A program made the position numbers and the translations under genes. From NCBI GenBank assembly GCA_945861635.1, contig CAMAWH010000004.1:106740-170739 (forward strand): a stretch of DNA of 64,000 nt, in the 5' to 3' direction. This stretch comes from Klebsiella pneumoniae. Its GTDB lineage: Bacteria; Myxococcota_A; UBA796; SXON01. Numbering within the stretch: position 1 is the first letter of the stretch; each line of letters starts with the position of its first letter. The notes below the pieces were generated by a model. It saw only the letters and a list, made by a program, of their open reading frames with translations, ran no database searches and was not told where the DNA came from. Shown in pieces: positions 52,456 through 60,222 of the stretch.

Positions 52456-52982
52456 TCCTGCTGCTCGTCGGGTGCGATGCGTTCGGCGGTGCGGCGGTGG
52501 GCGTCGATTTGCTTGCGTACGCGGGTCTCGACGACGACGCGACGTGGACGTGGCGTGACGATGGAGACACGGGCATTCCGGACGCCGAGCAATTGATTCA
52601 CGGCCAGAACGACGGAAAGGGCAACGTGGAATTGCGGCGCGGCGTGCAGTGGGGCGCTGCGGAACCCGTCGGCGCTCTGGAATTCGACGTGTCGGACGGC
52701 CTCGCCCTCGCGAGCTGGTCGTGGGACGACGACGGCAGCGATTCGCTCGTTCCCTTCGGAAAAAAAGGCATGGTCGAGGGAGATATTACCTACGACGGGG
52801 ATTGGCGGTGCGTGCTGCGCCTACCGGATGGTATTGACACGTTCTATGCGCATTACGCCGATGTGGCCGAGTTCGAGTGCTCGGGCGGCAGTCTGCCGGG
52901 AACGTTTGATTTCGCCAAGGATGTCGGGTTGGTGCTCATGCGCACCAAGGTCGTCGATTTGAGTCTGGTGGCGCCGTACTGA
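52440..52982 (+). CDS. Small secreted lipoprotein, 180 residues
   Basis: Starts at GTG 52440 within the end of the propeller gene; GTGs at 52443 and 52446 are alternatives. The signal VVAVILLLVGC ends at the lipid Cys. The mature part is acidic and beta-rich with two more cysteines (WRCVLRLPDG and FECSGG) probably forming a disulfide. No family is recognised. It is the second cistron after the heme propeller gene and may be its partner. Confidence 0.7.
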   Translation: MVVAVILLLVGCDAFGGAAVGVDLLAYAGLDDDATWTWRDDGDTGIPDAEQLIHGQNDGKGNVELRRGVQWGAAEPVGALEFDVSDGLALASWSWDDDGSDSLVPFGKKGMVEGDITYDGDWRCVLRLPDGIDTFYAHYADVAEFECSGGSLPGTFDFAKDVGLVLMRTKVVDLSLVAPY

Positions 52983-53036
52983 GCGCGTGTACTGGCCCAG
53001 CGTGAAACGGACTCTCGGTTGGTTGTCGTAACGAGT

Positions 53037-53249
53037 TCATGAATGTGCGGCGAACGCATCGGATGACGACGGTGGTGGTGAGGCGGGTTTTGCTGTGGAG
53101 TTTCTTGAGGCCTGGCGGGCTTCTGCGCGGCGTTCCCGGGCCGCTTCGAGCCGACGGTCGCGTTCGGCGTTGATTGCGGTGTGCCGCCCGTTCAAGCGGG
53201 CTTCAGGCGTGACGTACCCGATGGCGAGAGAGCGCCGGGCCCCCTGCAC
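53037..53249 (-). pseudogene. C-terminal remnant of an integrase-type transposase
   Basis: The translated end, LAIGYVTPEARLNGRHTAIN followed by ERDRRLEAARERRAEAR, matches the common C-terminus of rve-type transposases of the IS3 group (usually HSAIGYVTP ... RDxKLEAAR). The DDE catalytic core is absent and no open frame connects upstream, so it is a truncated relic. Confidence 0.65.
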
Positions 53250-53455
53250 GAGCCCGGTCCGCCGGGCGAGGAAGGGGTGGTGCGACCTCGCCGAAGTGGG
53301 CGAACGTCGGTATATTTTTCACGAGGCCCGGGACCGGTCGGGCACTTCGTTGGCGCGCGCCAACGACCGCCTGTAGCTTGCCCGGGGGAAGCCCAGAGAC
53401 GACGTATCGTGCCTTGCTGGACGCGCCAGGCCCCACGTCGCGGGGGTGGTCCCAT

Positions 53456-53489
53456 TCTCGTGAGCACAGGCGGGTCCGTTCTCGTGAGC
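53456..53489. repeat. Two copies of TTCTCGTGAGC, possible IS terminal repeats
   Basis: The 11-bp unit occurs at 53456-53466 and 53479-53489, 23 bp apart. It lies upstream of the transposase remnant in its reading direction, where the end of an insertion sequence is expected. Assignment to an IS end is inference. Confidence 0.45.
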
Positions 53490-53769
53490 GTCCACAGTTC
53501 TACGAGGGTAGAGACTCGAACGCCCACTTCGACGTCAACCGAAAGCGGGCGTTCTACCTTGTCATTCGGTGTAGTCGGCTCAACTTGATGATTATAGAAC
53601 TTGGTGGCTTGATCGGCAGGGGGAGGACAGGCGGGAGTTCGAGGCGTTGAAGATGGGCTTGGCACCGAGGTAACGCGACACGTCCCGGACGGGCCGGGGT
53701 ACGGGCTCGGGAGAAGCGCCGCATCGTCGTCGAGCCCGACTGCAGAAGCGAGAGCGGTTTGACCTTGAC

Positions 53770-53800
53770 GCATACGGCGATATGCCATACGGTAGTATGC
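53770..53800. promoter_or_regulatory. Tandem 15-bp operator directly before antitoxin gene
   Basis: Two direct repeats, CATACGGCGATATGC (53771-53785) and CATACGGTAGTATGC (53786-53800), abut each other and the ATG at 53801. Each is a dyad, CATA-N6-TATG; the first extends to GCATA-N6-TATGC with G53770. This is the arrangement expected for cooperative binding of ribbon-helix-helix dimers that autoregulate a toxin-antitoxin operon. It leaves no room for a Shine-Dalgarno site, so the mRNA is probably leaderless or nearly so. Confidence 0.75.
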
Positions 53801-54040
53801 ATGAACGTCGATCGCCTTTCGGTGACCCTTGAGTCGGATCTCGGCACGGCCGTTCGCGACGCTGCCTCCCGTGCCGGCGTGAGCGTGTCAGCCTGGATTG
53901 CGGCGGCCGCATCCGAACGGCTCCGTCACGATCTGCTGGGGCGCGCGCTCGACGCGTGGGAAGCGGAGACGCGGCCCTTCGACGAACAGGAACTCGACTT
54001 CGCGGCGACAGCGCTGGGCATCGTCCGGCGGCGGCGGTGA
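53801..54040 (+). CDS. Ribbon-helix-helix antitoxin (VapB-like)
   Basis: The 79-residue protein begins NVDRLSVTLESDLGTAVRDA, a beta strand and helix of the ribbon-helix-helix fold, followed by AGVSVSAWIAAAASERLR. The C-terminal part (DAWEAETRPFDEQELDFAA) is acidic and would wrap the toxin. ATG 53801 comes directly after the operator repeats. It overlaps the PIN toxin gene by four bases (GTGA), a normal arrangement for VapBC pairs. Confidence 0.85.
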   Translation: MNVDRLSVTLESDLGTAVRDAASRAGVSVSAWIAAAASERLRHDLLGRALDAWEAETRPFDEQELDFAATALGIVRRRR

Positions 54041-54417
54041 GCCGCATCGTCCTTGACACCGGGGCGTTCATCGGGATTGACCGCGGCGACCGCGCCGTGG
54101 CGGCGCTCCTGCGGGTCATATGGGAGGAGGGCCTCCCCGTCTTGTCCAGCGCGGCCGTTGTCGCACAGGTCTGGCGCGGCGGCAGCGCGCAGGCCCGGCT
54201 GGCACGAGTTCTTGCGGGCGTCGACGTCCGCGCGCTCGACTCCGAGGACGCCAAGCGGACGGGGATCCTGCTCGCTCGGTCGAAGACGGCAGACGTCGTC
54301 GACGGCCACGTGGCGCTTCTCGTGGGCCGCGGGGATCGCGTCCTCACCAGCGATACGGAGGACATCGAGACGCTCCTCGCGGCCCGCGAGGTTTCGGCGA
54401 CGGTCATCAGGGTCTGA
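54037..54417 (+). CDS. PIN-domain toxin (VapC-like ribonuclease)
   Basis: The 126-residue protein has the first acidic motif in LDTGAFIGIDRGD (Asp about 7), the central VVAQVWRGGS, a third Asp in ADVVDGHVALLV and a final acidic motif SDTEDIETLL. The usual second acidic residue (Glu) is Gln in the AQVWR motif; this variant is known among PIN proteins. VapC toxins are Mg-dependent RNases that cleave specific tRNAs or rRNA. Starts at GTG, coupled to the antitoxin. Confidence 0.85.
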   Translation: MSRIVLDTGAFIGIDRGDRAVAALLRVIWEEGLPVLSSAAVVAQVWRGGSAQARLARVLAGVDVRALDSEDAKRTGILLARSKTADVVDGHVALLVGRGDRVLTSDTEDIETLLAAREVSATVIRV

Positions 54418-54748
54418 ACCGGGGCAAGCGCCGAGGCGCGGAGCGGACGGGACGCTCGGGGATTATTAGCCTTGAAGGCTCGAATCCCTCGGACGTTACT
54501 GTGTTCGTCGTAAGTCGTTCCATGTCCATCGAACCGAGATAATCGAGAACGGCCGCCCCGAACTCGTCGTCCGAAGGCGGCCCATCAAGGTTGGTCGGGA
54601 TGGCCGAATGGTTATCGAACTTTCTGGCTGGACCCGAAGGGGTGGGGGAGCGAGAGGATGCTGGCGTTCGAGGCTGCTTCAACACCTTCGACCCCGTGAG
54701 GGCGCTTCCGGCACGGGAGCGGGCCGCACGCACGTGTAGACTACGCGG
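54418..54748. other. 331-bp spacer in the island without a gene
   Basis: Open frames here look random. A short hairpin AGCCT-TGA-AGGCT with an adjoining GGCTCGAATCCCTCGG at about 54470-54490 looks like part of a tRNA but cannot be folded into one. A segment around 54605-54650 weakly resembles 53590-53650. Confidence 0.5.
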
Positions 54749-55708
54749 GTGATCCCTCGCGCCCCTCTCCACCACCCAGCGGTCTCCGCGATGGCGATCG
54801 CCCTGGCGCTGCTCGGGGGCGGCTGTCGGGTCAGCCCGCCGCTCAAGGACACGGCAGCCCCCGAGGACTCGGGCCGCGCGGCGACCGACTCGACCGTCTC
54901 TGGCGAGACAGCCTCCCCGGACGACTCCCGCGATGACGAGGACAGCGCGGACTCCGGCTCCGACGACACGGGCACGGCGCCCGTCGGCTGGCCCGAGGAC
55001 ACCGGACGCGGGGAGTGTGGTGCATTCATCGACCCGTGGGGACTCACCACCGAGGAGGACGTCCAGGCCGCGCTCGACGCCGCGCAAGTCTCCCGTGAAG
55101 CGTTCGCGGAGGTGACCGAGATCGTCGAGCGGTACGCGGTGGACGGTTGCCCGACGGCGGAGAGCGACCCCGAGGATGACGAGACGACCATCTACCGCGG
55201 CCCCTGCACTGCTGCGGATGGCAGCATCTTCGACGGTTCGATGGCCTACGGCTACACCGGCGCCGAGCCGCTCTTCAGTTGAACGTTCTCGGGGTTCAGT
55301 GCGCAGATCGCCGATCCGTCGACCCGATACTCTTTCCGTGCCGACGGCGAGGTCATGTACTCCACGCACGACGGTGGCGGCGCTCAGCTGGACATCTGGT
55401 ACGCGATCGACCACGACGGGGACATGGAGGCGCCCCGGGGACAGTGGGTCCGCGACCACGTCTACTCCACGGTCAATCTCACGGAGGCCGCCGACGGCTA
55501 CCTCCGGGTGGTCAGCAACCCGGACGGCCGAGCGGGGGACATCTGCATCGACATGGCCCGACTCAACTGCGGCCTGGACGGCTGGTACGGGACCGCCGAC
55601 CTATCTTCGCTCCAGAGTGCGAGCGTGAATTGGGGTGGGTCGGGCGAGTGCGCGGAGTGCGGAGAGGTGGCCATCGACGGCGTCGTCGTCGGGACGCTGT
55701 GCGATTGA
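54749..55708 (+). pseudogene. Secreted lipoprotein gene interrupted by an in-frame TGA
   Basis: GTG 54749 starts a lipoprotein (AMAIALALLGGGC) with an acidic Thr/Ser/Asp linker and a 90-residue domain (GECGAFIDPWGLTTEEDVQA). The frame hits TGA at 55280-55282 after GAEPLFS and then continues open without shift for 142 codons (TFSGFSAQIADPSTRYSFRA ... VNWGGSGECAECG) to the TGA at 55706-55708. The context FS-stop-TFSGFS suggests that the missing residue was Trp (TGG to TGA). Two conserved-looking CxxC/CxC cysteines are in the second part. Probably a recent nonsense mutation. Confidence 0.7.
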
Positions 55709-55915
55709 CCCCTCGGGCCCGGCGTCGGTCGGGCCGCCGCCCAGGTGCGTGAGGTCGGGCAGGCCGCCGGGCTCGCGCCCCCTCGTGTTCGTCGCCCTCC
55801 GCGTCGTCGTCGCCCCCGCCCGTCTTGTTGTCGACGGTCGAGATCCCCCGCGCTGGCAGACGCGGGCTGGCGACACGGGACGGTCGAGCGACTACACTTC
55901 TCCTCGGAGCTTCAG

Positions 55916-56161
55916 ATGCCCGACCTCCTCGACCGCATCACGGTCAACCCCGCCATCTTCGGCGGCAAGCCGATCGTCCGCGGTCACCGCCTCGCCGTTG
56001 AGCACGTGCTGGGCATGCTGGCGGCCGGCGACGACATCGAGACCATCCTCGAGGGCTACACCTGGATGGAGCGCGAGGATGTGCTCGCCTGCGTGGAGTA
56101 CGCGCGGCGGCTCCTCGCGCATGAGCGCGTCGCTCCCCGGATCGTCCCCTCCGCCGCATGA
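55916..56161 (+). CDS. DUF433 antitoxin-type protein
   Basis: The 81-residue protein carries the DUF433 signature: ITVNPAIFGGKPIVRGHRLAVEHVLGMLAAG, here split across residues 7-37, and the late WMEREDVLACVEYARRL. ATG 55916 is preceded by GGAG at six-base spacing. DUF433 proteins have a winged-helix-like fold and usually act as the antitoxin of DUF5615 PIN-like toxins. The next gene overlaps by four bases (ATGA). Confidence 0.85.
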   Translation: MPDLLDRITVNPAIFGGKPIVRGHRLAVEHVLGMLAAGDDIETILEGYTWMEREDVLACVEYARRLLAHERVAPRIVPSAA

Positions 56162-56358
56162 AGGTGCTCCTCGACTTCTGCGTGCGGGGCGGCGCGCGGG
56201 ACGTGATCGCCGCGGCAGGACACGACTTCCCGTGGGTTGGGGACTGGGAGGGGAACCCGGGGGGACAGGCGATTCTCGGCGTCGCTCATGCCGAGGGCCG
56301 CGTGCTCCTGACGCTCGACAGGGACTTCGGCGAGCTTAGAAGGAAATCCAGGCAATGA
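56158..56358 (+). pseudogene. Truncated DUF5615 PIN-like toxin
   Basis: The product begins KVLLDFCVRGGARDVIAAAG and reaches VLLTLDRDFGELR, matching the N-terminal and central parts of DUF5615 (PIN-like, with Asp 6 and Asp in TLDRDFGEL). It ends 6 residues later at 66 residues, whereas family members usually have 105-120. The C-terminal strands and helix are missing and no continuation is seen in other frames to about 56500. The toxin is therefore likely inactive, leaving the antitoxin partner. Confidence 0.7.
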
Positions 56359-56518
56359 AGGACGGTATCGCGGGCCTGGAGCCGGTTGACGACTGAGGTG
56401 GTCCGTCAGCGCGCTGACGACGTTCTCTTTCGATCACTTCGTCGAGGCGAGCTGCCGGCTGATGCTGGTGAGGTGCGCTCTGTGGATGACCACTGCCGTC
56501 CCCAGGGATGCCAACGGG

Positions 56519-56563
56519 ATCGCTTGCGGAACCTGCCGCCTACCGATAGCTTTCGCAAGCGAT
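56519..56563. promoter_or_regulatory. 10-bp inverted repeat across the AbiEi start
   Basis: ATCGCTTGCG (56519-56528) and its perfect reverse complement CGCAAGCGAT (56554-56563) flank a 25-bp spacer. The right arm includes the first two bases of the AbiEi ATG. AbiEi-type antitoxins are known to repress their own promoter by binding inverted repeats, so this is the likely operator; a hairpin that hides the start codon is the alternative. Confidence 0.65.
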
Positions 56564-57362
56564 GACTCCCCCAGCCCCGACCACCACGGTGTCCGCCTGG
56601 ATCGACCACCTCCAGTCCAGCGGCCGCTACACGTTCACGCGGGAGGAGGCCCTGGCGGCGACCGGCAATACTGAGACCGCCGTAGCAGCGAGCCTCCGTC
56701 GGCTCCGTAAGGCTGGTCGCATCGTGTCGCCGCGCCGTGGCTTTCACCTTGTCGTGCCGCTGGAGTACCGCATCGCCGGCGCGCCCCCAGCGGAATGGTT
56801 CGTCGATGACCTCATGCGCCACCTTCGGCGGCCGTACTACGTCGGCCTCCTTTCGGCGGCGGCGCTGCACGGCTCCGCCCACCACGCACCGCAGGTATTC
56901 CAGGTCGTAACCGACGTGCCGACCCGCCCGCTCACAGTCGGCCGGGTCCGGGTGGTGTTCGTCCAGGGGCGCGCGGGCCTGTCTCCCACACAGACGATGA
57001 ACACGGCGACCGGGACCCTCGTGGTGTCGACGCCCGAGGCGACGGCGCTGGACCTCATCCGCCACGCTGCCGTCTGCGGTGGCCTTCAGAGCGTCGCCAG
57101 CGTCCTGCGCGAGCTCGCGGAGCGGCTCGACGGGGGGCGCCTCGTCCAGGCGTCGCTCGGGGTGGAGCGGACGGTGGCGCAGCGGCTCGGCTGGATCCTC
57201 GATCACGAGGGCGCCGGCGAGGTAGCGGCACCGCTGGCGAATTCGCTCGCGGCCAGTACCCTCTTCCCTGCTGCGCTCCGGACGGACCTTCCCCCTGGCG
57301 GCACGGCGCCCGACCCCCGCTGGGGTGTCATCGCCAACACCACGATTGAGGACGACGAGTGA
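56562..57362 (+). CDS. AbiEi-type antitoxin (type IV toxin-antitoxin)
   Basis: The 266-residue protein has an N-terminal winged helix (SSGRYTFTREEALAATG, then VAASLRRLRKAGRIVSPRRG) and the AbiEi core with YYVGLLSAAALHGSAHH and VSTPEATALDLIRHA. AbiEi does not bind the toxin directly; it counters AbiEii and represses the operon. Starts at ATG 56562 in an inverted repeat, without a clear ribosome binding site. It overlaps the AbiEii gene by four bases (GTGA). Confidence 0.92.
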   Translation: MTPPAPTTTVSAWIDHLQSSGRYTFTREEALAATGNTETAVAASLRRLRKAGRIVSPRRGFHLVVPLEYRIAGAPPAEWFVDDLMRHLRRPYYVGLLSAAALHGSAHHAPQVFQVVTDVPTRPLTVGRVRVVFVQGRAGLSPTQTMNTATGTLVVSTPEATALDLIRHAAVCGGLQSVASVLRELAERLDGGRLVQASLGVERTVAQRLGWILDHEGAGEVAAPLANSLAASTLFPAALRTDLPPGGTAPDPRWGVIANTTIEDDE

Positions 57363-58150
57363 TCCCCCGCGCCCACATCACCGCCTGGCGAGCGCGCGCC
57401 CCGTGGCCCGACGACGCGCAGGTTGAGCAGGATCTTGTCCTCTCGCGGGCGATGGTGGGGCTCTTCTCAGTTGATCACATCGCGAGCAACTTCGCGATGC
57501 GCGGCGGTACAGCGCTGAACAAGCTCTCCCTCGCTACGCCGCTCCGGTACTCCGAGGACATCGACCTGGTGCAGGTCGTCCCAGGTCCGACACGGCCCTT
57601 CTTCGACGCGCTTCGAGCACGCCTGGACCCGTGGCTCGGCGGGCACACCTACGAGCACCGGGAGCACAGCGTGCGTGCGACCTGGCGGTTCGCGACCGAG
57701 GTACCGCCGAGCCGTCGGATGCGGCTGAAGGTCGAGGCGAACACGCGGGAGCACTTCACGGTGCACGGACTCATTCCGGCCCGGTTTCGCGTGGAGAGCC
57801 GCTGGTTCACTGGCGAGGCCGCCGTGTCGACTTTTCGACTCGAGGAGCTGCTCGGCACGAAGCTTCGCGCCCTCTACCAGCGTCGGAAGGGTCGGGATCT
57901 ATTCGACCTCCACCGCGTCGGCGCAGGTGTTGGCGTCGATCTGGACCGCGTCGTCGAGGCCTTTCAGGTCTACACCGAGGGACAGGGCATCCGGGTGAGC
58001 CGAGCGGAGTTCGAAGCGAACCTGCTCGCGAAGCTGGGAGACCGCGACTTCCGGACGGACATGGTGGCTCTCCTCGCACCGGGCCTCTCCTACGACATCG
58101 ACGAAGCCGCGGCGTGGGTCGCCACCGAGGTGCTCCCGCGCCTGCCGTAG
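57359..58150 (+). CDS. AbiEii/AbiGii nucleotidyltransferase toxin
   Basis: The 263-residue protein has the nucleotidyltransferase motif of the family: NFAMRGGTALNKLSL and LRYSEDIDLVQV, with two metal-binding Asp, and later the KLRALYQRRKGRDLFDLHRV block. AbiEii toxins transfer nucleotides to tRNA acceptor ends or similar targets and give abortive infection against phages. GTG start inside the antitoxin stop. It ends 39 bp before the shared terminator beside tRNA-Pro. Confidence 0.92.
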   Translation: MIPRAHITAWRARAPWPDDAQVEQDLVLSRAMVGLFSVDHIASNFAMRGGTALNKLSLATPLRYSEDIDLVQVVPGPTRPFFDALRARLDPWLGGHTYEHREHSVRATWRFATEVPPSRRMRLKVEANTREHFTVHGLIPARFRVESRWFTGEAAVSTFRLEELLGTKLRALYQRRKGRDLFDLHRVGAGVGVDLDRVVEAFQVYTEGQGIRVSRAEFEANLLAKLGDRDFRTDMVALLAPGLSYDIDEAAAWVATEVLPRLP

Positions 58151-58188
58151 AACCGCGAGTTCGATAACCCCTCTGGCCGAAAATTGAA

Positions 58189-58225
58189 GAAGGCCCGTCG
58201 AAGTTCATCACTTCGACGGGCCTTC
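58189..58225. terminator. Bidirectional hairpin terminator
   Basis: A 16-bp perfect stem (AAGGCCCGTCGAAGT plus an outer G-C pair) with loop TCATC. On the minus strand it follows tRNA-Pro and is followed by TTCAATTTT, a usable T-tract. On the plus strand it follows the AbiEii gene and is followed by CGTTCG, so it works best for the tRNA transcript. Confidence 0.8.
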
Positions 58226-58233
58226 GTTCGGTG

Positions 58234-58311
58234 TGGTCGGGGTGACTGGATTCGAACCAGCGGCCTCTTGGTCCCGAACCAAGCGCTCTAGCCAGGCTGA
58301 GCTACACCCCG
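58234..58311 (-). tRNA. tRNA-Pro, anticodon CGG
   Basis: Minus-strand cloverleaf: 7-bp acceptor stem CGGGGTG/CACCCCG, D arm AGCTCAGCCTGGCTAGAGC, anticodon arm CTTGG-TTCGGGA-CCAAG with anticodon CGG, variable loop, T arm with GGTTCGAATCC. The discriminator A and CCA are encoded (58234-58237). The 3' end faces the accessory island on its left. Confidence 0.95.
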
Positions 58312-58344
58312 ACGCGCCCTTGCTAAACGCCCCGGGACGTCATG

Positions 58345-59193
58345 TCAAGCCGCCGGCGTTCGGCAAACGACCACGCCCGCCCACGGATACAGCGCAACCT
58401 CACGCGGAAAGAGCGCGCTGAGAACCGACGTATCCGCGTGGTCGCTCACCTCCAACCCGACCGTTGCACAGAAAGCCGAAACCTCCGCCGCCGGGATCTG
58501 GAACCGGACCGGCTCGCCGAACAGCTTCAAGAACTGCGGGAGCGTGCGATGGATCGCCCCGCGAATGCCGACAGCGTCCGGAACGGACGAATAATCCCAC
58601 GCCACCGTGATGCCCTCGGACGCCAGCCAAACCAGCGTTTCTCGCACCGCCACCTCGGGCAGGTACATGCTGACGCCTTCCCAACTCGCAAACGTGCGGA
58701 GGCCACGCTGGAAACCCGCTTCCAGCAGTTTATCCATCCAACGCTCGTTCGAAAAATCGACGGGGACGACATGCCGATTCGCGAGAGGCGGAAGTGTGGA
58801 CGCACGCTCCGACTTGCGCGCCGACGTCGCGGGATGATCGACCTCGTAAATCGGAATATCACCCAGCGGAAGGCGCCACGCCCGCGTGTCGTAGCCCGCA
58901 CCTAGCAATAAAACCTGCTCGGGTCGGAACGCCAACATGGCATTTTCAATAAATCGATGACGGGCAAGCACCAACGCGCGCACGCCATGTGTAAGCCAGC
59001 GCTCGGTTTGGTTCACGTGCCTCCGGCCGGAACCAAACGTGCGAGCCGCAGCGAGCCACGCCGCGCTGTCCGGGCGAAGAAACAACTCCGCGTAGGGGTC
59101 ATCCAAAACCCGTTCTGGCTCCGGCCAGAACCGCTCGGAAGCTCTACATAGCGCCATCAACTCGGCGGTACGGCTCGCCGCGGTTTCCCTCAC
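58345..59193 (-). CDS. Leucine carboxyl methyltransferase-family SAM methyltransferase
   Basis: The 282-residue protein belongs to the LCM/PPM-type family: an N-terminal ELMALCRASERFWPEPERVLDDPYA, SAM motif LLLGAGYDTRAWRL, YEVDHPATSARKSE and VDFSNERWMDKLLEAGF. Bacterial members methylate small molecules or act in natural-product or lipid modification; the substrate is unknown. GTG start overlaps the previous gene's TGA (GTGA). It ends 33 bp from tRNA-Pro. Confidence 0.85.
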   Translation of the reverse strand: MRETAASRTAELMALCRASERFWPEPERVLDDPYAELFLRPDSAAWLAAARTFGSGRRHVNQTERWLTHGVRALVLARHRFIENAMLAFRPEQVLLLGAGYDTRAWRLPLGDIPIYEVDHPATSARKSERASTLPPLANRHVVPVDFSNERWMDKLLEAGFQRGLRTFASWEGVSMYLPEVAVRETLVWLASEGITVAWDYSSVPDAVGIRGAIHRTLPQFLKLFGEPVRFQIPAAEVSAFCATVGLEVSDHADTSVLSALFPREVALYPWAGVVVCRTPAA

Positions 59194-60206
59194 GCCACCG
59201 TCACGGCGATCGAAAATATTCCCTCGAAACCATCCAGATCGCTGTCGTACTCTTCCGCCGCCGTTTGCACGCGGCCGGACTCGTCCTTCGCGCGGACCAT
59301 CAATTCGTAGACACCGTGTTCAGGGGGAATCCAGAAATATCGCCACAGCGTCCACACGTCCGGCCCGTTCTGGTACGTGATTTCTACTTCCGTCCAACTC
59401 TGGCCGCCGTCATCGCTGACCTCGACCGTCGTGATGGGGATGCTTCCCGCAAAAGCGCTGCCGACCATCCAAACACCGGCGAGCGGGACCACCGCATTCG
59501 CCGCGGGTGCGTGGATCCAACTCGACACCTGATAAATACAAGTATCGGACCAACCGCGCGACTCCCATGTGCCGACGTCCGCCTCGTCCGACAACTCGAT
59601 GCGTTCAATCCACTTCGGGTTTTTCATGCCGTACCGACCGGGCGTCAACACGCGCACAGGGCCGCCGTGATCGTCGGGTAACGGAACCCCATTCATTTCC
59701 CAGACAAGCATGATTCCCGTCTCGAAATCCGCGGCAGGCACGGCCGTGTGGTAGTCGTCGCCGCAAAAGAAATTCAAATATTTTGCCGGTGTTTCTCCGA
59801 GCAAAGCCGGTTCTCCGAGCAACGTCGCCATTCGGATCCCCCGCCAGCGCGCGTTGGAAATCGACCTTCCGCTGGACGAACCAATGCATTCCAGCGTGTG
59901 CTCGACCTCCTCTCCGCCGCGCGCCTCCAGCTCTGCCGCGGTATAGACGGTTTCGGTGCCATCAAGGCCAACAACGGTCAACGTCCACGCTTCCCGATAT
60001 CCCTCCGGCGGAAGCCAGCCCGAATAGGTGACGTGGTAGAAGGTATCGTTGGGGGTGATGGGGGAAATGGGCTCCCCATCCAACTCGTCTTCTGCGTTCG
60101 CGGCGGCCGCGCCCTTCGCTGAATCGCCCGCAGGCTTGGCGCACGCGGCAGCGGCAGCGGCAGACAGGGCGGCGGTCGACGACAAAAACGCGCGGCGAGT
60201 GGACAT
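59190..60206 (-). CDS. Tat-exported molybdopterin oxidoreductase (sulfite oxidase family)
   Basis: ATG 60206 gives a signal with the twin Arg STRRAFLSS and a hydrophobic Ala-rich stretch; the longer open frame upstream is not credible. The 338-residue protein has the molybdopterin-binding fold: HTLECIGSSSG with the Cys that binds Mo, WRGIRMATLLGEP, and VWEMNGVPLPDDHGGPVRV. A C-terminal Ig-like dimerisation domain follows (ITTVEVSDDGGQSWTEVEI), as in sulfite oxidases. A Cys right after the Ala stretch (AAACAKPAGD) suggests a Tat lipoprotein. Its electron acceptor is not evident. Confidence 0.88.
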   Translation of the reverse strand: MSTRRAFLSSTAALSAAAAAACAKPAGDSAKGAAAANAEDELDGEPISPITPNDTFYHVTYSGWLPPEGYREAWTLTVVGLDGTETVYTAAELEARGGEEVEHTLECIGSSSGRSISNARWRGIRMATLLGEPALLGETPAKYLNFFCGDDYHTAVPAADFETGIMLVWEMNGVPLPDDHGGPVRVLTPGRYGMKNPKWIERIELSDEADVGTWESRGWSDTCIYQVSSWIHAPAANAVVPLAGVWMVGSAFAGSIPITTVEVSDDGGQSWTEVEITYQNGPDVWTLWRYFWIPPEHGVYELMVRAKDESGRVQTAAEEYDSDLDGFEGIFSIAVTVA

Positions 60207-60222
60207 GCTGCACCATACGCCG

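Larger units (their letters stand above)
52983..53769. other. Non-coding stretch with insertion-sequence remnants
   Basis: This 787-bp stretch has no intact gene. It contains the C-terminal part of a transposase gene on the minus strand (53037-53249) and a short tandem repeat at 53456-53489. The remainder has no coding potential that I can support. It marks the left edge of the accessory island. Confidence 0.6.

Noticed and set aside
53492..53530. Possible second copy of the tRNA 3' end (GACTCGAACGCCC) as the left attachment site
   Set aside because: The match to the tRNA-Pro end is too short and imperfect, and no integrase gene is nearby.
54455..54500. tRNA-like segment with GGCTCGAATCCCTCGG
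   Set aside because: A T-arm-like piece and a small hairpin are present, but no acceptor stem or D arm can be built.
55280..55330. Selenocysteine readthrough at the in-frame TGA
   Set aside because: No clear hairpin with a GU-containing apical loop could be seen in the next 40 bases, and neighbouring residues fit a lost Trp better.
58233..58421. Small plus-strand frame containing TGFEPAASW
   Set aside because: It is the antisense translation of tRNA-Pro, a common false call.
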